Origin: Liolophura sinensis
Taxonomy: Eukaryota > Mollusca > Polyplacophora > Chitonida > Chitonidae
Assembly (NCBI RefSeq): GCF_032854445.1
Contig: NC_088295.1
Location: 63,595,249-63,659,248, forward strand
Length of the DNA: 64,000 nt
Reading direction: 5' to 3'
Shown: one piece after another, positions 36,555 through 48,999 of the stretch
Layout: each line of letters opens with the position of its first letter
How positions within the stretch are numbered: position 1 is the stretch's first letter
Notes under the pieces: generated by a model
The model's database searches: none
Told to the model about the DNA's origin: nothing
What the model saw: only the letters and a program-made list of their open reading frames with translations
Program-made: the position numbers and the translations under genes

Positions 36555-37064
36555 TTCGGATGAGTCTTGTGTAACAAAAATGTAACATCGATCCATCGAT
36601 TTAGGAGACACTCTGAAAGACAACCGTAGCCTGGTGGGTACAAGGCTGGCATGAGGTCAGTGTTATGACAACCTTTCCCCCCACGAAGTTCTCGTGTGTC
36701 TCTACTTTGTTCTTCAGAGCGAACCTAAGAAGTTAAAGGTGGTCATGTTTTAGAGTACTGCTGACAGCGGAGTTTCTCCCATTGACTATTCTTATTATCA
36801 AATGGTCAGAGCTGGTGATCAGTGAATAGGCCGCTGGGACACAGTCATGTATTTGTACCACATGTCTCATATGGTGACAACCCTATAACATGTAAACATT
36901 GAGAACTTTCATTCATAAGATCGTAGAATGAAATGGTACATTATTCACAACACGTAAGCAAGTTTTTCGTAACACCATTAACAGAAAAGCGTACCATTTT
37001 CAAACCACCAAAAACGAGTTGTGTGTCTACGGTATGGAATATTTCCTCGAAACTATAATCAGCG
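36555..37064 (+). other. 3' flank or 3' UTR of the SLC16-like gene
   Basis: I see no AATAAA between the stop codon and the array at 37065. The nearest candidates are near 38903 (agaataaag) and 39111 (aaataaag), so the 3' UTR may include the downstream arrays. This is not established. Confidence 0.4.
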
Positions 37065-37565
37065 AGTAGCACCAAGTTCGCAATGCGTAAACATTAAATG
37101 GTGCCATGTCTACAATACATAAACAGCGAGTGGCACCATGCTCACGATACGTAAACATTAAGTGGTGCCATGTCGACAATACATAAACAGCGAGTGGCAC
37201 CATATTCACGATACGTAAACCTTAAGTGGTGCCATGTCGGCAATACATAAACAGCAAGTGGCACCAGGGTCACAATACGTAAACATTAAGTGGTGCCATG
37301 TCGGCAATACATAAAAAGCAAGTGGCACCAGGGTCACAATGCGTAAACATTAAGTGATGCATGTCGACAATACATAAACAGCGAGTGGCACCATGTTCAC
37401 AATGCGTAAACATTAAGCGGTGCCATTTCGACAATACATAAACAGCGAGTGGCACCATGTTCACAATGCGTAAACATTAAGTGGTGCCATGTCGACAACA
37501 CATAAACAGCGAGTAGCACCTTATTCGCAGTACGTAAACATTAAGTGGTGCCATGTCGACAATAC
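37065..37565. repeat. 62-64-bp minisatellite with internal hairpin, about 8 copies
   Basis: The unit is acaatgcgtaaacattaag, then tggtgccatgtcgacaatac, then ataaacagcgagtggcacca. TGGTGCCA and TGGCACCA in each unit are inverted repeats of 8 bases separated by about 25 bases. Confidence 0.93.
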
Positions 37566-38591
37566 ATGAAGAGCAAGTCGTATCATCATTACCAAAAGCG
37601 AAAGAGAAAGAAGCGTTACTTTTTTCCAGTAACTCAAATACCAAGTTTTCTTAGAAGTTGATATCGACTCTAGTCCAGCCTGAGCCGTGTCCATGACATA
37701 TCCCCCGGTGGACAAGGTTTAGTTGGCCACCCCTATTTTTACACGAGATATAGCAATGTTAAAGCGGACTGTGTAACTATTGTTTTATATTAAGAAGAGG
37801 GTCCAGATATTCGCTACTTTTCCCGCTCGCAATCGGCTGCCAAAACTTGCCATTGAGCAAATGGTGACTATTTTCAAGTTGAGAACTTATAACGATGACA
37901 CGTGGTTTAAAAATCGGTTAAATATTCAGCCTATGTATTGAAGCTCTGTGTGTGTTATATCTTCCACTGTACATCCACGTGTCCGGCTGTCAAAGATCGT
38001 GGCTTTTTTTCCTACAAGTGGCCGTAATTTTTGGCGGCCGACGGACTATGTGATACATCCTAGTTGCTAGTATATCTACACTGACGATACCAACTTGAAT
38101 ACGGGTCATTTCATCTTGACATTGCATATTATCTTCAGTGCTGGCGGGTTAAGTGACTGGATACATGTAAATATATATTCTTACAGGCATCGGTTTTATT
38201 ATATAGATTGTCACTCAGCTAAATTTGTACAAATGTAAGATGAGTGTCTGCATACTGTATCATATCAAAGCAGATCTGCCTTCAAACACTTGTCCCTTCC
38301 ACGAAAATGTAGTCCGAATTTAATGTTTACAGCTCTCTATTTGCTGTATTCCCAGTACCAGATGAAAGAAGGGATGAAGGCTTCCTATTGGTGAAAAAGT
38401 TCAACGCAAGTGTAGTCAAACACGGGATATAAACCGTGTTACAAGGACGTATACCAGAGGTGAATCGTGCTACTGGGATATATATACCAAATGTGTACGC
38501 TTTTACAATAAGATGTACAAGACGTGAACAGAGTTAAATTGAGATACACGATAGGTTGTGGTAACGTTGTAATAAGGACCAGTTCCAAAGA
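37566..38591. other. Non-coding, nothing recognised
   Basis: AT-rich sequence without recognisable exons or repeat families. Confidence 0.55.
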
Positions 38592-38795
38592 AGGTACGCG
38601 AGAGGAGAGGCTGCCTATGTAACGAGGACAAAAAAAAAACACATGGGGTATACGAGAGGAGAGGTTATGTTTGTAACAAGGACAAAAAACACGGGAGGTA
38701 CATGAGAGGAGAGGTTACATTTGTAACAATAAACAAGGACAAAAACCACAGAGGATGTTGGAGAGGTGAGGTTAGCAAGGATAAAAACCATGCAA
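38592..38795. repeat. About 50-bp minisatellite, 4 diverged copies
   Basis: The unit is ggtacatgagaggagaggtt followed by gtttgtaacaaggacaaaaa, with length variation in the A-runs. Confidence 0.85.
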
Positions 38796-39763
38796 GTACC
38801 ATGTGGCAATCCTTTGTCACAATTACCTGAACCAAACCTGCACCAGTACACTCTACAGTATCGTGAAATCTCCTCTAAACCTGTCTGCCATACAAAGTCA
38901 TAGAATAAAGTTGTGCTGGTTGTGGTCGTTTGTCCAAGGTACCAGCGGTGCTAAACTAAACTACAAACGCGATGAACCTCTGTCAGTGCTCCCAGCATGT
39001 GTGTTACAGTTACAGGGCCAGTGAAGCTCTCGTACAAACCTGTATCCCGGACCTAAAGCATTATGGGATACTCTTTTAACTACATGATGTTAAAACTGAT
39101 CCCTATTTCATAAATAAAGACAAACGCCCCGACCGTCGAATCCTTTTTCGACACTACCAAGTAAGTCTATACCTGTCCATGTAACGTAGTCTAAACGCCT
39201 TATTTTCGAAAGTAGCATCTCGACCTTCTTATTAGACTGAACAAGGAATTATTCACCATAAGGGATGCTAAAGGAACCAGACCCCCTATAGGATAAGCTT
39301 ATAACGAGGTCAAGGTAGCGTTTTCTGATGATACATGTCCAAAGTAACGGTATTCTTAAGTTGCTATTGTGAACAAAAACAGTTTTATACAAAATGTGTT
39401 GATAATACAACATTGGATAAAGCTGGATCGGTTGGACGCTTGCTCGGCTGATATGTGTATTTATAATTGAGACGCACAAAAGAAAAGAGGGTGTGTCTCT
39501 AACTATCTGGAAGTATCATTATGTCCATAGGGTGCTGTGTCCACACCTAATTTTGAAGTTCTGTGACGACTGCTTATATAGGGACAGTCCCTAACCTTAT
39601 TCCATTTTCCTGTGGTTGGAATAAATGCGAACATTCTTGTCTGAGTGTCTGAGTGGTTTTCCACACATTTCATTAAGAGTCCATAGTGTGACCATATTGT
39701 ACCATACCACCAATCGGGCTGTCTTAAAAAGGTCTTCGTCGCAGAATGTTATAGTACGAAGGG

Positions 39764-39790
39764 TGGTGGGGGGAGGGGGGGGGGGGGCGG
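39764..39790 (+). other. G-run, G-quadruplex candidate
   Basis: A stretch of ggtggtggggggag followed by 13 G. It has enough G3+ tracts for a quadruplex, but formation is only inferred. The length of this run is likely unreliable in assemblies. Confidence 0.6.
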
Positions 39791-42452
39791 TATTTTGCGT
39801 GGCAACGGGACAATGAATTTGGTGCTTTGAAACCCTTGGCGAAGGTCATCTGAGGCATTCATATAAACTGTTTATGTTTGGCTGTTTATCATATATAGTC
39901 TGCTGGCTGTATGCAGCTTGACGATTTGTTCCGAACGAAATGCTATATATTTGCCATCAATCAACCATCATGTCATTTGATCAAGTTCGCCTCCTATATA
40001 TAAATATATATATAATTGTCCAAAACCTTATAAACTTTTGTCAACATGTTATATGATATTGTTGATGTGATGTCGAGTTTACGGGTATTCTCATCTCATG
40101 CAATATTGTGGTATCTCTATACATATATTAAGAATCAATGTGTTACTGATTGCATCATTTGTTAAGTCATATTGTATATATAAAGATATGTGTCGATCCT
40201 AACACATGTGGTCTAAACCTGGACGCATCTTGCCAATCTACATCACCTTAGGTTTCCTCTGAATAATTTTCCGGATAAAATTTTTTTTTCAGAATTCTAA
40301 AACTGAAATGTCTATAGTTATGGTCTTTGATAGGCCTGTGTGGATAAGCTTTGCCATCTGTTCTACGCTTCCGTTCAACCGCGCATGTTCAGGGGTCGGC
40401 ACCTCTCGTTTTTGCAAAGACTTTTCTTGTACTTTATTTATAAAAGGAGGCCTATATCATATTAATCTATAACCACAGCCATTTATTTATAGGTGATTGA
40501 GCGATTTTATAGGTGTCTTTTAAAAGAAATAAATCATGTGCTCTGCTCCATGGATCCGCAACTTGTAGTACTGATATAAGTGGAGTACGTCTGTGACATG
40601 AACACCTGACAGTTAGTATTTATCCTCAAGGTTACCTTCGCTTATGATGATAATGACTGTCTCAATTAGTCAGAATTTTCTACGTTCAAAAACAGATTTT
40701 TATACACCTATGTTGCCAGAAACTCATCTTCTTAGATTTTAGACTATATATAAAAGTATGTAAAATCTACATTACTTAATTCTTTTCATAACCTGATTGT
40801 AAAGCAACAACGGATCTGCTTTAGACACAAAATATTCTATACTCCGGAATTCCTGGAAGTGAAACCAGCAAACTCAAATCAATCTCGATTCAAAGTTCAG
40901 TGTAAATCTTAGTTTCAGGCAAAATGGTAACGCAAAAGTTTTGCCAATGATACAACCTCCATAACTATGATCTCTGACAAAAGAATTTTTGACTTGCAAC
41001 TTAAAAGAGTCTTACAGAAAATTATACCACGAAACACTGACATTATATTCGTATCCATTGTAACGTTTTAACTATTTTTGCAGTGGTATATTTTTCCAAT
41101 GCCTGCTGGTCATGGCAAACTGTATGAAGTGTTTAAATTAGGTCTCGAAAAATCTCGTGTGATCCTCTCCGTGTTAAAGTTTACAACACATGACGTCATA
41201 CACCATATTCTGAGCCCTGGTGGCTTATACATGTCTCTACATATATACATATCTATATGTGTGTGTAATGTTTGTCTTCTATATGGCTTCTGTTTCGTAT
41301 CGTAGACATTGATAATAAATGGGATCTATCTCATTCTATGTTTGTATGAATTTATCTTTGCTTTATGGAGACTTGTGTCGAGGACATGTAAGCAACACAA
41401 GAAGAATTTAAATTCTTGGAAGAGCCGCGAAGACTTTGTCCTGTGTTTTGGTATCACTGAGGCATCAAAAAATATGTCAGATGAAAAAGTCAATAAAGAC
41501 CATCTTATATAAAATTCCAGAAAATGTTTACCTGGTAAAATTCTTTATTTCGGTGTTCTTTTGAAACATGACTATTTTATTAAGATTTATTTTGCATTGT
41601 GTTCATGGCACATGTCTTAGACACAATTCGTCCATATTCATTTCTGTTTAGAGCGAGTCTAATCTGAATGTCAGTGTGTAAGCTTTTCTACAATTTGTTC
41701 AGTTCAAGAAGACATCATTGGTGTAAGTTTACCTTTTAACCAGATATTAAACACTTGTGCAACTGTCAGTTCGACAGTTGTATTCACTGGAATCTTGATG
41801 GAAAACGTTGGTTAAGAGAACATGAATGTCCCAAGGAGCATGGAGTTCTTTTGCCGTTCTTCTAGAAAACCTCAAAACGCAGCTGTTTGGAATGTAAAAG
41901 CAAATTCTCGGGAATATTATCTTTAAGCTTTTTTAGTCACTTAGTTGGAGGTCATATTGAATTTCAGGAAAACATTTAAACATCTTCCTCTCAAGAACGA
42001 TGTAGATCAATACTAGTTGCTTAAAACTTGAGAAAGACATTAAAAAGTCTCTTAAAAAACTTAGACGCTCCCGATTGACCGAATGTATGACGTCATAAAA
42101 AGTTCTGAATTTTAATGTAACTATTATGCATGTATATGTATTCTGGTGTATTGCGGGTCGTGGATTCCGAATCTGTTTTTGATATTTGTCTTTTTGTAAC
42201 ATTTTCAGATATAGTGCAAAACTAATTGTAAGCACGTAATTTCAACGGCCTGTAAATCCAAACTATAAAAGATAGAATCTTCTAATTTACACCAAATTGT
42301 AGTCCAAGATTTCCGTTTTTTGCGTTATCAATCAATCTGGGCTACCATAAATAGTTTCCTCGCTGAAGTGTTTAAATGACATCACCTCATTTCAGAAATA
42401 GAAATCTTAGCTCATTCATTTTACCTAGACTTCAGGGTAAGGGGACAATTAT
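39791..42452. other. Intergenic, nothing recognised
   Basis: AT-rich sequence with several short open frames (for example 41078-41305 and 41933-42235 minus) that lack family motifs. Confidence 0.5.
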
Positions 42453-43064
42453 ATGCTGTGTAACTTCCTGCTGAACGTTTTCCCAAAACGTATCTTAATG
42501 TACCAACATCTCTGCGTTGGCAGGGGACTGTTACAAACATTTAATTGTCGTGTCGCAAACTGCTCTGTACTGAAACAGAAGCTGAGAACAATCCGTGAAT
42601 ACAGTCTGGAAGGCATGAAACTGCAGGCAGTTCTTTACTATTTTGCATACATTCATGTATGTGATTTCTCAAGAAGAATTGCCCTTTGCAGAAGACCTTA
42701 TGGTTGTGGCTCAGGGGAAAACACCGCACCTCGCCAGCTACAAATAACAAACCTCCTCACGCACACCGGAATCACAGTGTTTTTGAACACGTTAATGGTT
42801 GTTTGCGTGGTTTCTCCCGTTAAAGACAAAGTAACCTGTTTTGTTTTTCAAAACAAACTGAATGTGTTGAAAGAAATAAATAAACACAGAGACAACCATC
42901 TACTCGACTTGTTTCTAGTGAAAGGATTAAGACAAGCTCATACTGTTGGCAGCTTCCAGCAAAAATTACGTGCCAAAAAAATTGTCCTAACTGACGTAAC
43001 CAATTGTGAAGTAACAGGCAGTTCAACAACAGTTATCCGCTGTCCGTCTTGTCGTCCCCTGTAG
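42453..43064 (+). CDS. Unassigned 203-codon open frame
   Basis: An uninterrupted frame from ATG 42453 to TAG 43062-43064. This is long for AT-rich intergenic DNA, but I recognise no domain. The predicted protein has scattered cysteines (CRVANCS, CRRPYGCGSG, CPSC near the end), one mildly hydrophobic stretch (TGITVFLNTLMVVCVVS) and basic segments. A minus-strand frame of 143 codons at 43023-43454 overlaps its end and contains a hydrophobic stretch, so neither is distinguished by openness alone. No splice or promoter evidence was found. It could be chance, a decayed gene or a lineage-specific gene. Confidence 0.2.
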   Translation: MLCNFLLNVFPKRILMYQHLCVGRGLLQTFNCRVANCSVLKQKLRTIREYSLEGMKLQAVLYYFAYIHVCDFSRRIALCRRPYGCGSGENTAPRQLQITNLLTHTGITVFLNTLMVVCVVSPVKDKVTCFVFQNKLNVLKEINKHRDNHLLDLFLVKGLRQAHTVGSFQQKLRAKKIVLTDVTNCEVTGSSTTVIRCPSCRPL

Positions 43065-44200
43065 GCTTTTCTGCTTTAAATGATCACTCCAGGCTTCACG
43101 TTTACTTACTCTGAGGTAATAACCGTTCTTACGTTTATCGCTAACAGATACAAAGTCTAAAGTGGTATGGGTGTGGTACACTTGTCCTATAGTAGTATGT
43201 ATCTTCCGGCTACATTTTACTTCGGTAATTAAAAATAAATCCCTTTGTAGTGTGTTTTCTTTAGCTCGTATGCAACTACGTGAATTGAATGTGAAGACTT
43301 GTAGTACCGAAACCAGAAATAAGATTCCCAAAGAAACAGAAAAGAACGCGAACAACGAAGATAATACAGTATGTCCTGACATGGATACACCCTTGATATC
43401 TTGGACTCCGGAGTTATCTTTTCCTGATACGGTCAGCGGTTCCGTCTTCTGCACATAAATCTAATACACAGGGTATATTTTCGGACAACATTTGTTTAAC
43501 GGCGTGGTTGCACCAAATCGATTGATCCTCAGTGTCTTTCTAGATACAGTGGCTGCGCCTCGAGCCAGTACCATGCATGCACAGCAGCAGCTGGTAAAAA
43601 TACCCTATGCACGCGAAGACGTTTAACACAAAGCTTCAGGATAATCCGTGGCAGGGACTTTCAGACTCGTGGCCTTTGCAGCATACATGTGCTCAGTGTG
43701 GAGGAACTGGAATGCTCTAGTATATATTATTGATTTTCTATTTTCAGCCAACCTAGTTCCATACTCCTTAATCTATTGGAAACGATGACCGGGGTTAAAC
43801 AGTCTCCGCACAGACGTCATTCTCCCGATATTGATTGACCCATATTCCCACAGTATTTACCTTGTTTTCTAGTATTTAAATTTGGCGTCCGTTTTACGTG
43901 TGTCCAGACAGGACCCTGCTGTCCATATAAGGAGTTTTGTTCTGCAATAGAAGCGCTGAATTTCGAATCTTAACCTTGTTTTCCAAATGTGGGATTCTGA
44001 GTGTCAAACACATCTTTAGGTGTTTCTGGTTTTCAAGAAAAGAGCACCTTCCCAGAAAGATACATGGTTCCAGTGAAAGTCAAATATATCTACATCCAAT
44101 GTAAATGTCTTCCCTCGCTTCTACTGGCTCAGTATAATGACATTAACTCTATTACTTAATTCTATGTAACGCTGTCTATCAAGGACATTGACTTTGGCGA

Positions 44201-44385
44201 ATTATTTATTTATTTGATTGGTGTTTTACGCCGTACTCATGGCTATTTCAAGGCGGCCAGCATTATGGTGGGTGAAACCGAGCAGAGCCCGGATGAAACC
44301 CCGACCATCCGCAGGATGCTGGAAGACCTTCCCAAGCACGGCCGGAGAGGAAGCCAGTGTAAGATGGACTTGAACTTCAGGGCTT
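44201..44385 (-). mobile_element. SINE copy
   Basis: The plus strand shows attatttatttatttgattg, gtgttttacgccgtactcat, an internal deletion of the atatttcacttatacgacgg segment, and then aaggcggccagcattatggt through aagatggacttgaacttcag. Confidence 0.92.
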
Positions 44386-44488
44386 CCGGCACGCAGTCTT
44401 ATACGTACTGTAACATCTTGTTCATTTTCTTCAGCGAACTTTGTCGTGAATCTGTATGTAGGGGATGGACAACATTACATTCTAGACA

Positions 44489-44605
44489 CAGTGGGAACAT
44501 GAACATGACGAGATAGACACAGTGAGTACACGAACATGACGAGATAGACACAGTGGAACAAGAACATTACATAGACACAGTGGGAACAAGAACATGATAT
44601 AGACT
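44489..44605. repeat. About 35-bp minisatellite, 3-4 copies
   Basis: The unit is atagacacagtgggaacatg followed by aacatgacgag, with small deletions. It starts about 100 bases after the SINE at 44201. Confidence 0.85.
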
Positions 44606-44812
44606 CGAGCTTCCCAGTATGTGCGTGCAACAAAGAATGCCAGTACTCACGGACTTGCTGAAAAAAAAAAACGTTCTGTAGGTATGAGCTTTTAACAATG
44701 CAGACGTCTGAGCATGTGGCTTTCCATCCTTGAACGAAGCAAAAAATTTCATTCACGGAATCGTTGAAGCAATTTCCAAAAATGAAGAAAGCTGTTAAGT
44801 CCTGTGTGTGAT

Positions 44813-44955
44813 TAATTTATTTATTTGATTTGATACTTCACTTATGCGACGGCAGCCAGTATTATGGTGGGAAGAAACAGGTCAGAGCCCTGGGGAAACT
44901 CAAGACCATCTGCAGGTTGCTGGCAGATTTTCCCATCTACGGCCCACTATACTGG
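44813..44955 (-). mobile_element. SINE copy, truncated at the head
   Basis: The plus strand shows aatttatttatttgattt, then acttatgcgacggcagccag, tattatggtgggaagaaac, and gcaggttgctggcagatttt. The tRNA-like head is missing. Confidence 0.88.
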
Positions 44956-45384
44956 TCAGTGGTGGAAAATAAGCGGTCTTCAACGAACATATGAAGACTG
45001 GCATACTTATTTTGACAAAGACTTCAAGGGACCAATGGAATTGGTGAAATCTAGCCAAAACTGAGCAATGTAGTCGAGACCCCTGTTCACCTCCCTTGAC
45101 ACACTATAAAACAAATAATAAAAAGTAATGGTTAATATAGCTTAGGTAAAATTTTGAGATATGTTGTAAGGTCATCCAATCCGCAATACAGCCCCCAACA
45201 TTTAACCCTCAACAAGACAGAGAATGACAGGACACGTGTTGTTAATTTGTGCGTGGCACTTTTATGCTCAGCGTTTTTTGGGGGTTTTATTTTTATGTAT
45301 AGCGGTTGGGCAGTTACATAACTTCACACAATCAACTAGGTGATTCAAACGGTGCTACAGAGAAACCTTCCTCTGCTATATTTT

Positions 45385-45570
45385 ATATAATTGATTTATT
45401 TAACGCCGAGCTCAAGAATTTCCCAACTGTATGACGGTGGCGAGGTTTATGATCAGGGAAACCTGAATGCTCGAAATAAATCACCCCCTTTCGGAAGTTG
45501 CACGTCTTCCTGACTCAAAACCGCACTCAGTACAGCAAGGGCTGAATTCCATCAAGCAACTTCATTGGTC
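45385..45570 (-). mobile_element. Diverged SINE copy
   Basis: The plus strand shows ttgatttatttaacgccgag, then tgtatgacggtggcgaggtt, then cagcaagggctgaattccat near the decayed reverse B-box. Confidence 0.6.
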
Positions 45571-46539
45571 TAATGGTCACCAATCCAGCTAAAAGGCAAG
45601 GATGTAAGTACAAAGAAATCAAACATTACACTGTTTGTCTAAGGCAGGACACACACCAAATTCAGTTCACATGCACTGTTTATTACATCTGTTCATCCAT
45701 TATATTTCAAGCTACACCACGAGTTTAAATCTAATTCAAAATTTTATGAAAAAAAAATTTTCGCTGTGTTTGCACGTTTTGACACAGCCGTACATTTCTT
45801 CTTTAAAATACGCCTTTATTTTTGACATACACAGAATTAACATTTCGGCGAGTCCAAATCTCTCACAGCAACGATCAATTCCGAATACAAAGGGACGTAA
45901 CTCTTCTGATAAACCGCTAGTAAGGAGAAACACAAACAAAAACAAAATGACTTATTCTGATTGAATAGCAGCCACACAATACATGAAAGACTTCTTGTAA
46001 AACATTAAAATAACCATAACGAACAGAAAACACGAAACTAACAATGTCTCCTTTGAGATACACTGCGAGTAAAAGCATGCCTATTCTTATCAAAGACAAT
46101 GGGTCCACATGCAGCAACACAAAAATATTTAAGTGAGAATATTGCAGTTAAATGTGGCACTGAAACAAGCTTAAACAAGACTATAAAACTACTGTGACCC
46201 TATGAAATGTGACAATTACTGGATTGAGCTAGCCAGAGCAAAAGTCAAAATCATATGCATGTATATTCACTGTGATGACCTGTGTATGAATGAGAATTCA
46301 GTAAAAATCAAGATGAGCCTGAGGAAAGCACTGCACCTCAAAGGCAAAGAACCTTACACACTTAATTGTCAAGTCAACAGGAATTGGACTGAAACACATC
46401 ACTATGCTATAATTTAAGTGGGCCCCATTACCAATAAACACGCTATGACCTCTGTAATAAAGTACAAACTGCTCAACTTCGTCACCATTACTAGAATATA
46501 GAATATAACACAGCTCAAGCTACAGTATATGAGTTGATC

Positions 46540-47105
46540 AGATCACACTATGGCATGTGAGATCATGATAGAGCATAACAGATCATCATAGAGCAGATCA
46601 GATCATGTTTCAGCATATTAGATCATGTTAGGGCATATCAGATCATGATACAGCATATTAGATCATGATACAGCATATAAGATCATGTTACAGCATATCA
46701 GATCATGTTACAGTATATCAGATCATGATACAGCATATTAGATCATGTTACAGCATATCAGATCATGTTACAGCATATCAGATCATGTTACCATATATCA
46801 GATCATGTTACAGCATATCAGATCACGCTACACCATAATAATGTTTCTGCGTATCTGATGCATGTTAAAGCATATCCGATCACGCTACAACATACCTATT
46901 ATAATGTTACAGCATATCAGATCATGTTACAGCATATCAGATCATGTTACCATATATCAGATCATGTTATAGCATATCAGATCACGCTACACCATAATAA
47001 TGTTTCTGCGTATCTGATGCATGTTAAAGCATATCCGATCACGCTACATCATACCTATTATAATGTTACAGCATATCAGATCATGTTACAGTATATCCGA
47101 TCAGA
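46540..47105. repeat. 20-bp satellite with a 160-bp higher-order duplication
   Basis: The basic unit is cagcatatcagatcatgtta. Within the array, a block of eight diverged units is duplicated at an offset of 160 bp (compare 46791 onward with 46951 onward), including the variants cacgctacaccataataatg and ctgcgtatctgatgcatgtt. An open frame of 137 codons across it is an artefact. Confidence 0.95.
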
Positions 47106-48803
47106 TCAGACTAGAAGCAATCTACACAGGATTCACAGTAGTGTGAGGGATGTATATATTTCCCTGATTTCAGAGTAGGTTGCAATGAGAAATGAATAAT
47201 GATATTTCAACCAAAGAAAATTATAACATGTATACACACAATACACTAGTACACACCCTGGTCAAAAGCTTGCAACTGCATCACTTTTTACTTCCCACAA
47301 ATCGAAACTTAATACAACTGATAATCTAAATCCATGGTTCTAAAGTCTGCCTCAATAATTTTCTGATAAAAATGAGAAAACATAAACCCATCTTACACAC
47401 AGATGTACTCATATACATATATAGGAAGAAAAATCTAAAAAAAAAAATGGAACTTTAAAAGCAGGTCTCCATGTCACCTAACTGCAGTCAATGGTACAGG
47501 AGATAAAATAGAATAATATAAATACTTACAAATTCATCTTGTTACATTTAAGAACAGTAAAATAGCAGAAAGTACTCTCACGTGTAAACTGCATGGATAA
47601 AAAAAAATGTTTGCTTATTTCAAGGAGAATGACAGGGTTTGGCTTGAAAGCATTTGTTTGTACCTCACTACTTTATATCATTAATTAATTATTGCGCACT
47701 GGTCATTATTCTGTCTAACATTACTAGCAGCTAGACTCCTGCATCTCTATCATTTATACCATCTCTACATTTATAGTTTCAGCTATGTGATCAAATCATG
47801 TATAGATAGTAACATTGTTTGTTGGTAGAATTGAAGTGAGTCTGAAAATTACGGTCACTGAATAAAAAAAAAAGAAAAAACCAAAAAAAGCTGTCAGATA
47901 CGTGAATAACTGTTGCCATTATTTAAGATAAAATGGAAATGAAAGACAATGCCATATTAAGTGACTGCCAGTACTTTATTATAAAGTGCTAACATTATTA
48001 AAGATATACATTTATATGTTGCTGAATTGGAAATGAGTACAAGGTTGTAACCTACAAAAACAAAATGCAGATAATGTAAACAAATGCATACAATGATATG
48101 ACATGATCTAGTACCCATGTATGACATGAGTCCATGGCATAGATTCTCTTCTTTGTGCAGACCACAGTCACAGATAATAAAAGTATGACATCAGCTTTAC
48201 CTAGTAAACATGTGTACAGTGCATACATTTTGACAAAAAATATGTTAGACAAAAATCAATCAAAAAATGCAAAAATAAATCTTAGCCATAAAATCACAAA
48301 GTGCTGTAGAAGAATTACGAATTCATTGTTGCAACAGAAAACATTTATGAGAATATGGAAATGTTTCTATACATATTTATTTTTACCGAGATTCAAAGGC
48401 TAAAGTCTCACATAATTTAAAGCCGTGTATACACAATGAAGAGAACTGTTATTAATCACGTTAATGCTAGAGACCTAGAGAGCATGTGTCTGTTAAAACA
48501 TATTCTTGGTAATATACTAGTCCTGAACTCTAATATATCATCATGAAGTAAAAAATCTAAAATAATAATGTTTATAAGTTATCTCCCTTGACAACAGTTC
48601 ACAATACACCAAAGTCATTGTAACTAGACAATTTGTCAGTACTAAAGGACTGTCACTATTAGCAAGAAACCTTTCACTTTGTCAATACATCTTACATACA
48701 TGTGTAATCATATCAACAGTAGTTCAAAAAACATTACTGGAAAATTCTGATTAAAAATTAAATTACTCTGAAAGGAGTTTTGAACACCTAGTCACGATGA
48801 ATG
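47106..48803. other. Non-coding, nothing recognised
   Basis: AT-rich sequence with short A-runs. It may include 3' UTR of the minus-strand CD225 gene, but I cannot place its poly(A) site. Confidence 0.45.
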
Positions 48804-48998
48804 TCAGGGAAGGTCAGCTTCAGTCAGGTAGAGTCCTGAGCGATCCAACTGTACCAGATATTTTGTCCAAAAATCATCCCTCTCCAGGAGTTGTAAGGTA
48901 TTTTCTACCAGCGTATCCAGTCCGACATGGATGGTCGGAAAAGTTTTTATTCCTCCAGGCACCCAGAGTTCGGTGTGACTATCAGGTGACATAACCAC
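48804..48998 (-). CDS. Unassigned exon-like open frame
   Basis: A minus-strand frame, open from about 49060 and ending at TGA (48804-48806), encodes a peptide of normal composition with SPDSHTELWVPGGIKTFPTI followed by an amphipathic, protein-like DTLVENTLQLLERDDFWTKY. It looks more like real protein than most short frames here, but I cannot assign a family and found no convincing splice acceptor. It lies about 1 kb 3' of the CD225 gene on the same strand. It could be a last exon, a processed fragment or chance. Confidence 0.25.
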   Translation of the reverse strand: MVMSPDSHTELWVPGGIKTFPTIHVGLDTLVENTLQLLERDDFWTKYLVQLDRSGLYLTEADLP

Positions 48999-48999
48999 C

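Noticed and set aside
46540-47105. CRISPR-like regular repeats
   Set aside because: Units are contiguous, diverged and without unique spacers; the genome is eukaryotic. This is a satellite array.
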